Source: an uncultured Granulosicoccaceae bacterium (GTDB taxonomy: Bacteria > Pseudomonadota > Gammaproteobacteria > Granulosicoccales > Granulosicoccaceae). From it: a stretch of DNA of 64,000 nucleotides. The notes under the pieces are model-generated. The model was not told the DNA's origin. It made no database searches and saw nothing but the letters and a program-made list of their open reading frames with translations. Shown here one piece after another: positions 21,622 to 30,902 of the stretch. The DNA lies in contig CALLMF010000027.1 of assembly GCA_938006335.1 (NCBI GenBank), positions 48,886 through 112,885 on the forward strand, written 5' to 3'. Each line of letters starts with the position of its first letter. The stretch's first letter is position 1. A program made the position numbers and the translations under genes.

Positions 21622-23709
21622 ATGACACTTTCCCTGGGCATCGATACGGGCGGCACCTGTACGGATGCGGTCCTGTTGAATCATCAGCAGGAGGTCGTGG
21701 CGTCGGCCAAGGCGCTCACCACGCACGGTGCACTCATCGAGGGGTTGGCAGAAGCGGCAATCGCAGTGATCGCGCAGGTGGATGCGCGTGACGTGGGTCT
21801 CGTTTGCTTGTCGACAACGCTTGCCACGAATGCCGTGGTCGAGGGACAGAGACGTCCAGTGGGCCTGGTGCTGGTCGGCTTTTCCGAACATTGGCTTGAG
21901 CGTGCGCAACTGCGCGAGGCCTTGGGTTCGGACCCGGTGGTGTTCATCGCGGGTGGGCACGCTGCCGACGGTACGGAGACGCATGCGCTCGATCTCGATG
22001 CCCTGGTGACCCAGGCAACCCGACTCAACGACGCGGTCGAAGCATGGGCGGTGTCTTCGGTGTTTGCTGTTCGCAACCCTGATCACGAGATGCGCGTGGC
22101 GCAGTGTCTGTCCTCGCTGGGTGGTCGACCGGTGAGCCAGGGTCATCGGTTGAGCGCGGGTCTTGATGCACCACGGCGAGCACTGACGGCCTTGCTGAAC
22201 GCCCGGCTCATTCCGTCTCTGGTGGAGCTGCTGGATGCGGCAGAACACATGCTCGATCAACACGGTATCGAGGCGCCAGTGATGGTGGTGAAGGGCGACG
22301 GCACGCTCATTTCATCGCAGTTGGCGCGGGAGTTACCGGTCGAAACGGTGTTGTCCGGCCCGGCAGCCAGTGTCGTCGCCAGCGGTGTGCTCTGCCAGGC
22401 CGACTCGGGCGTGGTGGTGGACATCGGTGGGACGACAAGCGATATCGCCGTGCTGGAGAAAGGCCTGCCGAGACTCGACCCGCGCGGTGCTCGGGTCGGG
22501 GGCTGGCGCACGATGGTGCAGGCGGTCGAGATAGCCAGCACCGGACTTGGCGGAGACAGTCAGCTGCGCCTGTCGGCCGAGGGTGAGATCGCCATAGGCC
22601 CTCGCCGTGCTGTCCCGCTGGCCTTGTTGGCGAGTCAGAACGCGCAAGTACTCGAGATTATGGAAAATCAGCTGCAGCGAGGCTGGTCACAGTCTCATGA
22701 CGGGGTGTTCGTTGTGGCCTTGCCGACTGCCGGGCGGCAACCGCGGAGCGCTCACCAACGGGAGTTGCTGGCGTGTATTTCCCCGCAAGGCAGCGCGCTG
22801 GAGAGAGTGTTCGAGGAGCGGACCGAGGCCTTGAGTCTGGCGCGCCTGGAGGCTGACGGGTTTGTGCGGCGAGCGTGCTTCACGCCGAGTGACGCCAGCC
22901 ATGTCCTGGGGATGCAAGACAACTGGAACGCCGCTGCCTCACGCCTTGGCGCCCGACTATGGGCGAGATCACTGGTGGGTGACAAGGCCAGTTTTTTGTT
23001 GCGGCACGCGGTCGATCCCCTTGATCCGACTGCCGAAGAGGTGGCTCGTGCCGTCATCCATGCGGTAGAACATGCGACGGCCGTCGCAGTGGCCGCGCAG
23101 GTCCTCGATCTCGAGCCCGATGAGTCGCGTCGCGATCTCGAACGCGCTCGCTGGCTGGATGATGTGATACGCCAGCGACAGATCGAGGTGCTTGATTGGA
23201 CGGGCCGTGATCGGCCAGTTCGCACAAAGGCGGCTCGGGTGGGCATGCTCTCGTTGCACACCCGGCTATCGATACCGTTGATCGGGCTTGGTGCGTCCGC
23301 CGGCTTGTATCACCCGGGTGCCGCCGCGTTGCTGGACACCACCTGCGAGGTGCCCGCGTACGCAGGTGTCGCCAATGCGGTCGGTGCGGTGTCCGGCGTG
23401 GTGCAACAGCAGCGACAGATTGTCGTGCAACCGGCGGGTGGCAAGAGGGTGACAGCGCTGCTTCCCGGAGGTCCAAAGAGCTATTCCACGCTCGAACTGG
23501 CCGCCACGGAGGTCGAGCTGCTGGTGCGTGAGATGGCTCGCCAGGCGGCCGTGGACGCTGGCGTGGATACCGAGCACGCCGACGCCCTGGTGAGATGCGA
23601 GCGACGGGACACCACCGTCGAGCAGGATGGGCAGACCTTGCTGGTCGAGTCACAGATCATTGCAACGGCGACCGGAAGGCCCGTCCGCCACAGTCACGGT
23701 GCGGGCTGA
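21622..23709 (+). CDS. Hydantoinase/oxoprolinase (HyuA) family protein
   Basis: 695-residue protein of the HyuA family, the ATP-dependent half of N-methylhydantoinases, 5-oxoprolinases and acetone carboxylases. The N-terminal phosphate-binding motif LGIDTGGTCTDAVLL (residues ~4-18) and the actin-like ATPase repeat VDIGGTTSDIAVL (~268) are clear; LSTTLATNAVVEG is the family's STxATNA signature. No HyuB partner lies on either side, which is unusual because the two subunits are normally adjacent. It is divergent from minor-pilin operon A. Substrate cannot be given; a hydantoinase-like ATPase is the most that can be said. Confidence 0.85.
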   Translation: MTLSLGIDTGGTCTDAVLLNHQQEVVASAKALTTHGALIEGLAEAAIAVIAQVDARDVGLVCLSTTLATNAVVEGQRRPVGLVLVGFSEHWLERAQLREALGSDPVVFIAGGHAADGTETHALDLDALVTQATRLNDAVEAWAVSSVFAVRNPDHEMRVAQCLSSLGGRPVSQGHRLSAGLDAPRRALTALLNARLIPSLVELLDAAEHMLDQHGIEAPVMVVKGDGTLISSQLARELPVETVLSGPAASVVASGVLCQADSGVVVDIGGTTSDIAVLEKGLPRLDPRGARVGGWRTMVQAVEIASTGLGGDSQLRLSAEGEIAIGPRRAVPLALLASQNAQVLEIMENQLQRGWSQSHDGVFVVALPTAGRQPRSAHQRELLACISPQGSALERVFEERTEALSLARLEADGFVRRACFTPSDASHVLGMQDNWNAAASRLGARLWARSLVGDKASFLLRHAVDPLDPTAEEVARAVIHAVEHATAVAVAAQVLDLEPDESRRDLERARWLDDVIRQRQIEVLDWTGRDRPVRTKAARVGMLSLHTRLSIPLIGLGASAGLYHPGAAALLDTTCEVPAYAGVANAVGAVSGVVQQQRQIVVQPAGGKRVTALLPGGPKSYSTLELAATEVELLVREMARQAAVDAGVDTEHADALVRCERRDTTVEQDGQTLLVESQIIATATGRPVRHSHGAG

Positions 23710-23907
23710 TCGGCTGGATCTCGCCATCGTGCTCCACAGTGATGTGACGGCAGATGCGCTAGTGCGAGGGGCGGTTAGCACATAGTCTCCTCGCCTCGGG
23801 AACCGCGCTTTCCCGTCCTGTTTCCCACGCATATTGGAGCCGACAGACCCAACATGAGTAGTTCGATGCAAATGGTGAGTGATTCATTGGATGTAGACGG
23901 AAAGACC

Positions 23908-24351
23908 ATGACGAGCGACTGGCCGGTGCTTGACTCCATGGGCGTGACCCGGCATCACGAGATCACGCACTACTCGCACCGCGTACTCGAAGGCAAGCGT
24001 GATGTGCTGAGAATCTTCTACAAGCGTGGCAAGGGCTCGTTGCTGCCGGTCAGCCGCAAGTACGATTTTGGCCGCGCTCAACACGCGGTGGTCGTGGATA
24101 GCGGTAGTGCGCACGTAGAGGAAGTGTTTGAAATCTCACCCACGCTGATGTCCGCCATCGAGGAGCTGGATCGACTGCTCGGCCCGTCTGCTCGCACGCC
24201 TGTGCGCGACACTGCCGAAGCGTCGCGCAAGGCGACACTCGACGAGCTTGATCGCCTGCACGATGCCGTGCTCGGTATCGCCACCGACGACGACGCCGAG
24301 ATCCTGGACGAACGTTTCGCTGCCTTGCGCGCGAAGATCGACGCGCTCTGA
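23908..24351 (+). CDS. DUF3461 family protein
   Basis: Conserved gammaproteobacterial protein of unknown function (DUF3461). The N terminus DWPVLDSMGVTRHHEITHYS and the core DVLRIFYKRGKGSLLPVSRK, FGRAQHAVVVDSG and VEEVFEISPTLMSAIEELD match what I recall of the family. I set the start at the ATG at 23908, with GGAAAG just upstream, because family members begin at this point; the ATG at 23854 would add 18 residues with no counterpart. The C-terminal third is a predicted helical extension ending in LDERFAALRAKIDAL. Convergent with lpdA. Confidence 0.82.
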   Translation: MTSDWPVLDSMGVTRHHEITHYSHRVLEGKRDVLRIFYKRGKGSLLPVSRKYDFGRAQHAVVVDSGSAHVEEVFEISPTLMSAIEELDRLLGPSARTPVRDTAEASRKATLDELDRLHDAVLGIATDDDAEILDERFAALRAKIDAL

Positions 24352-24359
24352 TGTCAAGT

Positions 24360-24378
24360 CCGTCGCATATGGCGACGG
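24360..24378. terminator. Short hairpin between convergent DUF3461 gene and lpdA
   Basis: A 7-bp perfect stem (CCGTCGC / GCGACGG) with a 5-nt loop lies in the 58-bp gap between two convergent genes and could serve either. No U-run is present on either strand, so it is only a weak candidate terminator. Confidence 0.3.
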
Positions 24379-24409
24379 GCCGCTGCGGCGCAACCTGGTA
24401 GACAGACCA

Positions 24410-26176
24410 CTAGCGTTTCCTGGGCGCGTAGATATCGGTACAGGTCCCTTCGGCGACCTCAGCGGCAAAGTTCAGCGTCTCGGACAGTGTCGGGTGCGGA
24501 TGCACCGTAAGGCCGATGTCTTCAAGGTCCGCACCCATCTCCAGAGCGAGGACGGCCTCGGCAATCAGCTCGCCAGCGTTCGGCCCGACGATGCCGGCGC
24601 CCAACAGTCGCTTGGTGTCGGGGTCGTGAAGTACTTTGGTGACCCCTTCGTTGCGGCCCATGCTGAGTGAGCGACCACTCGCCGCCCACGGAAAGCTCGC
24701 CTTCTCGAACGGAATACCTTGCGCCTTGGCGTCTGTTTCGGTCAGGCCCATCCAGGCGACTTCGGGGTCGGTGTAGGCGACCGACGGGATGGTCTTCGGA
24801 TCGAACCAGGACTTTTCGCCGCTGGCGTTCTCGGCGGCTACCTTGCCTTCGTGTGTGGCCTTGTGTGCCAGCATCGGCTGACCGACGATGTCGCCGATCG
24901 CATAGATGTGCGGCACATTGGTGCGTTGCTGCGAGTCAACAACGATGAAACCGCGCTCATCCACACTGACGCCCGCCTTGTCGGCAGCGACCTTCTTGCC
25001 GTTGGGCGAACGGCCCACCGCGAGCAACACGCGATCAAAGGTGGCGTTGGCGGGCGCCTTGCCGCCTTCAAAGCTCACGTGCATGGCATCGTCTCTTGCC
25101 TCGACGTCGGTGACCTTGGAGCCGGTATAGATCGCCTCGAAGTCTTTCTTGAGACGTTTCTCGAGCGGGCGTACCAGGTCCCGATCGGCACCCGGCATCA
25201 AGCCGTCGGACAATTCCACAACGGTTACCAGCGAGCCGAGCCCGGCGTACACGCAGCCCATCTCGAGACCGATGATGCCGCCGCCAATGACCAGCAGACG
25301 ATTGGGGATGTCCTCGAGTGCCAGCGCACCGGTAGAGTCCATCAGCCTGGAGTCGTCATAGGGGAAACCGGGGATGCGGATGCTTTCGGATCCTGCCGCG
25401 ATGATGGCGCTGTCAAAGCTGATCGATCGACTCGTGTTGTCTTCCGACTGTATTTCGATGCTGTTGGGAGACGTGAATTGGGCGACGCCATGCGCGACCG
25501 TCACCTTGCGTTGCTTGGCAAGACCAGCAAGCCCGCCGGTGAGTTTTCCGATCACGTCTTCCTTGAAGCCACGCAGCTTGTCGATATCGATGCTGGGCTC
25601 GCCAAAGCTCACGCCATGGTCTGCCATTTCCCGTGTTTCCTGGATGACCGCAGCGGTGTGCAACAGCGCCTTCGACGGAATGCAGCCGACGTTGAGGCAC
25701 ACGCCGCCGAGGTCCGGATAACGCTCTATCAGCAAGACGTTCTTGCCAAGGTCTGCTGCGCGGAACGCGGCGGTATAGCCACCAGGCCCAGCACCGAGCA
25801 CCACGATGTCGTAGTGCTCGCCCGTCTCGGGAGCCGTGCCGATAGCGGCAGGTGCAGCAGCACCAGCGACAGCGTCTGTTGCCTCGGGTGCGGTCGAAGC
25901 TGCTTCGCTGGCCGTTGCTGGCGGGGTGCTGCCAACGGCCACATCGAGGACCATCAGATCGCTACCGGCCGACACGCGGTCCCCAACCGAGACCACCAGC
26001 GACGTCACGGTGCCGGCAGACGGGGACGGGATCTCCATGCTGGCCTTGTCGCTTTCCACGGTAATCAGCGACGTGTCGACGTCGATGTCGTCACCGACAG
26101 ACACGAGAATCTCGATGATCTCGACGTCGTCGAAGTCACCGATGTCGGGCACCTTGATGGTTTGCAAATCACTCAC
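24410..26176 (-). CDS. lpdA: Dihydrolipoyl dehydrogenase (E3) with N-terminal lipoyl domain
   Basis: E3 of the pyruvate dehydrogenase complex, reoxidising dihydrolipoamide with FAD and NAD+. The 588 residues contain an N-terminal lipoyl domain (ESDKASMEIPSP, lysine near residue 44), an Ala/Thr-rich linker, then the flavoprotein: FAD motif VVLGAGPGGYTAAF, redox disulfide GGVCLNVGCIPSK, NAD motif VIGGGIIGLEMG and the C-terminal His-Glu region TVHPHPTLSETL. E3 with its own lipoyl domain is known from several proteobacteria and Neisseria. The start is a GTG at 26176 with AAGGAA upstream, 81 bp behind aceF, making it the last gene of the aceE-aceF-lpdA operon. Confidence 0.96.
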   Translation of the reverse strand: MSDLQTIKVPDIGDFDDVEIIEILVSVGDDIDVDTSLITVESDKASMEIPSPSAGTVTSLVVSVGDRVSAGSDLMVLDVAVGSTPPATASEAASTAPEATDAVAGAAAPAAIGTAPETGEHYDIVVLGAGPGGYTAAFRAADLGKNVLLIERYPDLGGVCLNVGCIPSKALLHTAAVIQETREMADHGVSFGEPSIDIDKLRGFKEDVIGKLTGGLAGLAKQRKVTVAHGVAQFTSPNSIEIQSEDNTSRSISFDSAIIAAGSESIRIPGFPYDDSRLMDSTGALALEDIPNRLLVIGGGIIGLEMGCVYAGLGSLVTVVELSDGLMPGADRDLVRPLEKRLKKDFEAIYTGSKVTDVEARDDAMHVSFEGGKAPANATFDRVLLAVGRSPNGKKVAADKAGVSVDERGFIVVDSQQRTNVPHIYAIGDIVGQPMLAHKATHEGKVAAENASGEKSWFDPKTIPSVAYTDPEVAWMGLTETDAKAQGIPFEKASFPWAASGRSLSMGRNEGVTKVLHDPDTKRLLGAGIVGPNAGELIAEAVLALEMGADLEDIGLTVHPHPTLSETLNFAAEVAEGTCTDIYAPRKR

Positions 26177-26257
26177 GAGTAACGTGTTCCTTGCCCTTGG
26201 GACAGAGTTGGCGGCGGGGTGTGGCGGAGTCGAGACGACAGGGAGTGTGTTGTGGGG

Positions 26258-27970
26258 TCACAGCAACAAGCGGCGGATATCTCCGATGGTCTTTACATAC
26301 TCCACCATGAAACGCGCGGCATCGGCCCCGTCGATCACTCGGTGGTCGTAGGTGATGTCCAGTGGACACATCAGTCGTGGTTCAAAGTCCTTGCCGTTCC
26401 ACACGGGCTTCATCTGCGCCCGGGTGATGCCAAGAATCGCGACCTCCGGTGGATTGACGATCGGCGTGAATGCCGTGCCGCCGATACCGCCAAGACTGGA
26501 GATTGTCATCGACGCTCCCTGCATCTCGGTGGGCTTGAGCTTCTTGTTGCGCGCCCGCGCCGAGACATCTGCCATCTCTTCGGCGAGTTCATGGATCGTC
26601 TTGCGATCAACATCGCGAAAGACCGGTACCACGAGGCCTGCAGGCGTATCGACGGCGATACCGATATGCACGTATTTCTTCATGAACAAGGCCTGGCCAT
26701 CGCTGGACAGGGATGAGTTGAACTTCGGGAATTTCTTGAGCGTGGTCGCAAGGGCTTTCATATGAAATGCAAGCCCGGTAACGCGTGGGTCACCCTCGGC
26801 GGCCGTACGTTTCAAGTCCGCGCGAAAATCCTCGACGCTGGTGACATCGGCCTCGTCGTGGTGAGTCACCATCGGCAGATTCAGCCACGCGCGGTGCAGA
26901 TTGGCAGCCGAGAGCTTCGGGATACGACCGAGCTCGACGCGTTCCACTTCGCCGAAGGTGCTGAAATCCACCTCAGGAATCTTCGGTATGCCGCTTTCTC
27001 CAGCGGCAAGACCCGAGCCACCGGTAGAGCCGTAGTTGCCGCTCATGCCCTGCATCGCGCCCTTTATGAAAGACACGACGTCTTCCTTGAGAATCCGGCC
27101 CTTGGGGCCGGTGCCGGTGATCAGTGAGAGATCGGCACCATGCTCGCGCGCGTAGCGGCGCACGCCGGGGCCTGCGTGCGCCTTGCGCATGCGGCTGTCA
27201 TCGAGGTGGGCTGTCGGAGACACGCTACGCGTGCTTTCGGCTGCCTGCGCTTTCTGCTCTTTCTGCTCTTTCGGTGCTGCGGGCGTCGGCGCTGCCGGGC
27301 TCGTCGGCTCAGCTGCCGGCGCTGCGGCGGGGGCTGCTCCGGCCGTCGCAGCGCTGCTGGTTCCACCCGTAGTCATCGAGCCGATCACGTCACCGGCGCT
27401 GACGGTTCCACCGACGGATACGTTGATTGCCTCGATGGTGCCGGCGGTGGCGGCGGGCACTTCCATCGTGGCCTTGTCCGTCTCGAGGGTAATCAGACTT
27501 TGCTCGGCCTCGACGCTATCGCCAGCGGACACCAGCACCTCGATGATTTCCACATCCGTGAATTCGCCAAGATCCGGGACCACGATGTCGGCGCTGCCTC
27601 CCTGCGCTGGAGCGTCGGCAGTCGCAGCTTGTGCAGCCGGTGGTGCGGCGGCGGGGGTGGCGGCCTCTTTCTCGGCAGGCGCTGCTGCCTCGGCATCGCT
27701 CGACGGTGGTGGCGCAGTGGCAGTGTCTGCCGCACCTGCGATCATCGAGCCGATGACGTCACCGGAACTGACCGTTCCGCCAACGGATACGTTGATCGCC
27801 TCGATGGTGCCTGCGACAGCGGCAGGCACTTCCATCGTGGCCTTGTCAGTCTCGAGAGTGATCAGGCTTTGCTCTGCCTCCACACTATCGCCGGCCGATA
27901 CCAGCACTTCGATGATTTCGACGTCGCTGAAGTCGCCGAGGTCGGGCACGGTAATGGGGGTGTTGCTCAT
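26258..27970 (-). CDS. aceF: Pyruvate dehydrogenase E2, dihydrolipoyl acetyltransferase
   Basis: E2 core of pyruvate dehydrogenase, transferring acetyl groups to CoA. The ATG at 27970 follows GGGGGAAA and starts directly at the first lipoyl domain. The 570 residues hold two lipoyl domains, each with ETDKATMEVPAA around the lipoylated lysine, joined by Ala/Pro-rich linkers; a subunit-binding domain (MRKAHAGPGVRRYAREHG); and the catalytic acetyltransferase domain ending with the active-site motif YDHRVIDGADAARF. The two lipoyl domains are nearly identical. The gene starts 13 bp after aceE and is clearly co-transcribed. Confidence 0.97.
   Translation of the reverse strand: MSNTPITVPDLGDFSDVEIIEVLVSAGDSVEAEQSLITLETDKATMEVPAAVAGTIEAINVSVGGTVSSGDVIGSMIAGAADTATAPPPSSDAEAAAPAEKEAATPAAAPPAAQAATADAPAQGGSADIVVPDLGEFTDVEIIEVLVSAGDSVEAEQSLITLETDKATMEVPAATAGTIEAINVSVGGTVSAGDVIGSMTTGGTSSAATAGAAPAAAPAAEPTSPAAPTPAAPKEQKEQKAQAAESTRSVSPTAHLDDSRMRKAHAGPGVRRYAREHGADLSLITGTGPKGRILKEDVVSFIKGAMQGMSGNYGSTGGSGLAAGESGIPKIPEVDFSTFGEVERVELGRIPKLSAANLHRAWLNLPMVTHHDEADVTSVEDFRADLKRTAAEGDPRVTGLAFHMKALATTLKKFPKFNSSLSSDGQALFMKKYVHIGIAVDTPAGLVVPVFRDVDRKTIHELAEEMADVSARARNKKLKPTEMQGASMTISSLGGIGGTAFTPIVNPPEVAILGITRAQMKPVWNGKDFEPRLMCPLDITYDHRVIDGADAARFMVEYVKTIGDIRRLLL
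27370..27950 (-). repeat. Internal duplication of the two lipoyl-domain coding segments in aceF
   Basis: The segments coding for the two lipoyl domains are offset by 369 bp (123 codons) and are nearly the same at DNA level, for example around 27481 and 27850. The protein run DVEIIEVLVSAGDSVEAEQS is identical in both. This indicates recent duplication or gene conversion within aceF. Confidence 0.75.
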
Positions 27971-27983
27971 CGCTGTTTCCCCC

Positions 27984-30737
27984 TTATGCCGTTGCCGGAT
28001 TCGGGCGATCAGGATCGATCCCGTATCGTTGCACCGCATTGGCGACCGTCTTCGCATCGACCTTGCCGTCAAGGTGCAATGCGTGGAGTGCTGCAAGGGT
28101 CACGTAGTCGCGATTGACCTCGAAGTGCTCGCGCAATTTTTCGCGCGTGTCGGAGCGGCCGAAGCCATCGGTACCCAGTGCGATGAAGGTCGCACCGACA
28201 TACTCGCGGACCTGGTCGGAGTAGGCCTTCATGTAGTCGGTGGAGCTGACCACCGGGGCATCGCCCTCGCCGAGTACCTGCGCGATGTAGGGAGCCTGCG
28301 CTTCGTCGTTCGGATGCAGCATGTTCCAGCGTTCTACTGCCTGGCCATCGCGCGCCAGTTCGTTGAAGCTCGTGACGCTGTAGACATCGGCAGCGATGCC
28401 CCAGTCCCGTTCGAGGACGGCAGCGGCCGCGATGACTTCGCGCAGAATGACGCCACCGCCGACCAGCCGTACCTTGTGCTCGAACGTGGCTCCAGGCTTT
28501 GCGAGCTTGCACAGGTCGCCGTTGATTTCGCGTGGCTCGGCGCCGGCCGGGAAGTCGGCACCTGCGTCGCGCAGTTTGTAAATGCCGCGCTTGATGCCTT
28601 CCTCGCTACCCTCCGGCAGTGCCGGATGGGTGTAGTTCTCGTTCATCGCGGTGATGTAGAAGTAGACGCTCTCGCGCTCTTCGATCATGCGCTTCATGCC
28701 GTATTGAACGATCACCGCCATCTCGTGGGCAAAGCAGGGGTCGTAGCTCACGCAGTTCGGGATGGTTGAGGACAACACCAGCGAGTGTCCGTCCTCGTGT
28801 TGCAGGCCTTCGCCGTTCAAGGTGGTGCGTCCGGCTGTGCCACCGATCAGGAAGCCACAGGCACGCATGTCGCCCGCAAGCCAGCAGAGATCGCCGGTGC
28901 GCTGAAAGCCGAACATCGAGTAATAGATGTAGAACGGAATCATCGTGATTCCGTGTGTCGAGTAGGACGTGGCTGCTGCGAGCCAGCTGGACATTGCCCC
29001 TGCCTCGGTAATGCCTTCCTCGAGAATCTGACCGGACTTGTCTTCCTTGTAGTACATGATCTGGTCGCGATCCTGCGGTTCGTACAGCTGCCCGACACTC
29101 GAATAGATACCGAGCTGCCGAAACATGCCTTCCATGCCGAAGGTGCGTGCCTCGTCGGGCACGATAGGTACGACGTGCTTGCCGATCTTCTTGTCGCGGG
29201 TCAGCAAGGTAAGCAGCCGCACCAACGCCATTGTTGTCGACAGCTCACGGTCACCACTCGCTTCGAGCAGCGGCTTGAAGGCGTCAAGCTCCGGTACGTC
29301 AAGCGGCTTGGCAAACTTGCTGCGTTGTGGCAGGTAACCACCCAGCGCCTTGCGGCGCGCCTGCATGTACTTCATTTCCTCGCTGTCTTCGGCGGGCTTG
29401 ATGTACTCGAGGTTGGCGACCTGCTCATCGCTCAGTGGCAAGCGGAAGCGGTCACGCATGCCGAGCAGCGACTCCATGTCCATCTTCTTCTGCTGGTGGG
29501 TCGCGTTGGTGCCTTCGCCGGACTCACCCATGCCGTAACCCTTGACCGTCTTGCAGAGCAGCAGCGTCGGCTGCCCCTTGTGTTCGACAGCCTTCTTGTA
29601 GGCGGCGTATATCTTGTGCGGATCGTGGCCACCTCGGTTGAGACGCCAGATGTCTTCATCGCTCATGTTGGCCACGAGCGCCTTGGTCTCCGGGTACTTG
29701 CCGAAGAAGTGCTCGCGCGTGTACGCACCGCCCTTGGCCTTGAAGTTCTGATACTCGCCATCGACGGTTTCCATCATCAGCTGCATCAGCTTGCCCGAGG
29801 TGTCTCGCGCCAACAGCGGATCCCAGTAGCTGCCCCAGATCACCTTGATGACGTTCCATCCGGCACCTCGGAACATGGCCTCGAGTTCCTGGATGATCTT
29901 GCTGTTGCCGCGCACCGGACCATCGAGGCGCTGCAGATTGCAGTTGATGACGAAGTTCAGGTTGTCGAGTTTTTCCCGCCCGGCAAGAGAGATCGCACCC
30001 AGCGACTCCGGCTCATCCATCTCGCCGTCGCCAAGGAAGGTCCACACCTGACGGTTGTCGGTCCTGGCGAGGCCGCGGTCCTGCAGGTACTTCATGAAGC
30101 GCGCCTGGTAGATCGACGTGAGCGACGCGTAGCCCATCGATACCGTGGGGAATTGCCAGTACTCCGGCATCAGCCAGGGGTGCGGGTAGGACGACAGGCC
30201 TTCGCCGTCGACCTCGCGGCGGAACAGGTCGAGGTCCTTTTCGTTTAGGCGACCTTCGAGGTAACTGCGCGCGTAGATACCAGGCGATGAATGCCCCTGA
30301 AACATCACCACATCCCCACCGTGGTCCGGGGTGGGGGCGTGAAAGAAATGATTGAAGCCGACGTCGTAGAGCGTGGCGGAGCTCGCAAAGCTTGCGATGT
30401 GTCCACCCACACCAGAACCATCGCGCTGGGCGCGCAGTACCATGACGGCGGCGTTCCAGCGAATCATCGAACGCAGGCGGTGTTCCAGTTCGGCATCGCC
30501 GGGGCTGCGTTGCTCGAGGTGCGGCGGGATGGTGTTGACGTACGCCGTTGTCGAGTCGTACGGCAGATTGGCGCCGGTACGGCGAGCTCTGTCGATCAGA
30601 CGCTCAAGCAGATAGTGGGCGCGTTCCGGGCCCTCATGCTCGATAACCGCATCCAGAGCGTCCAGCCACTCGCGCGTCTCGATTTCGTCGTTGTCAGCGA
30701 GGCCTAGCGGATCGATCGCATCTACCTGATTCGTCAT
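27984..30737 (-). CDS. aceE: Pyruvate dehydrogenase E1, homodimeric type
   Basis: Thiamine-diphosphate-dependent E1 that decarboxylates pyruvate and acetylates the E2 lipoyl groups. 917 residues, slightly above the E. coli length (887), with the AceE N terminus (LDALDAVIEHEGPERAHYLL), the ThDP-binding motif GDGEMDEPES followed by NCNLQRLDG, the central RDKKIGKHVVPIVPDEARTF and the C-terminal DGFGRSDTREKLREHFEVN. The ATG at 30737 has no obvious ribosome binding site. First gene of the PDH operon, which is divergent from the ureidoglycine aminohydrolase gene; the promoter should lie in 30738-30900. Confidence 0.97.
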   Translation of the reverse strand: MTNQVDAIDPLGLADNDEIETREWLDALDAVIEHEGPERAHYLLERLIDRARRTGANLPYDSTTAYVNTIPPHLEQRSPGDAELEHRLRSMIRWNAAVMVLRAQRDGSGVGGHIASFASSATLYDVGFNHFFHAPTPDHGGDVVMFQGHSSPGIYARSYLEGRLNEKDLDLFRREVDGEGLSSYPHPWLMPEYWQFPTVSMGYASLTSIYQARFMKYLQDRGLARTDNRQVWTFLGDGEMDEPESLGAISLAGREKLDNLNFVINCNLQRLDGPVRGNSKIIQELEAMFRGAGWNVIKVIWGSYWDPLLARDTSGKLMQLMMETVDGEYQNFKAKGGAYTREHFFGKYPETKALVANMSDEDIWRLNRGGHDPHKIYAAYKKAVEHKGQPTLLLCKTVKGYGMGESGEGTNATHQQKKMDMESLLGMRDRFRLPLSDEQVANLEYIKPAEDSEEMKYMQARRKALGGYLPQRSKFAKPLDVPELDAFKPLLEASGDRELSTTMALVRLLTLLTRDKKIGKHVVPIVPDEARTFGMEGMFRQLGIYSSVGQLYEPQDRDQIMYYKEDKSGQILEEGITEAGAMSSWLAAATSYSTHGITMIPFYIYYSMFGFQRTGDLCWLAGDMRACGFLIGGTAGRTTLNGEGLQHEDGHSLVLSSTIPNCVSYDPCFAHEMAVIVQYGMKRMIEERESVYFYITAMNENYTHPALPEGSEEGIKRGIYKLRDAGADFPAGAEPREINGDLCKLAKPGATFEHKVRLVGGGVILREVIAAAAVLERDWGIAADVYSVTSFNELARDGQAVERWNMLHPNDEAQAPYIAQVLGEGDAPVVSSTDYMKAYSDQVREYVGATFIALGTDGFGRSDTREKLREHFEVNRDYVTLAALHALHLDGKVDAKTVANAVQRYGIDPDRPNPATA

Positions 30738-30902
30738 TGGTTCTTGTTGGGAGTCTCTACCGCGTGAACCCCAATGCTAACCCGTGGATGGCGGCCCTAT
30801 GTTGACGCAGAGAGATATCTACCGTTCCAAGGCCGGTGAGTGAACGCCTTCCGCGGGATCAGCTCTACAATCGCAAGCACTGATCGTGGAAATCACCAAT
30901 AC

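Noticed and set aside
24719..26182. Long open frame (about 487 codons) antisense to lpdA, with similar ones opposite aceE and aceF
   Set aside because: The composition is that of reversed high-GC coding sequence, there are no recognisable motifs, and the opposite strand codes for textbook PDH subunits.
30866..30871. TACAAT as a -10 box for the ureidoglycine aminohydrolase gene
   Set aside because: No acceptable -35 element lies 16-18 bp upstream, so it is not reported as a promoter.
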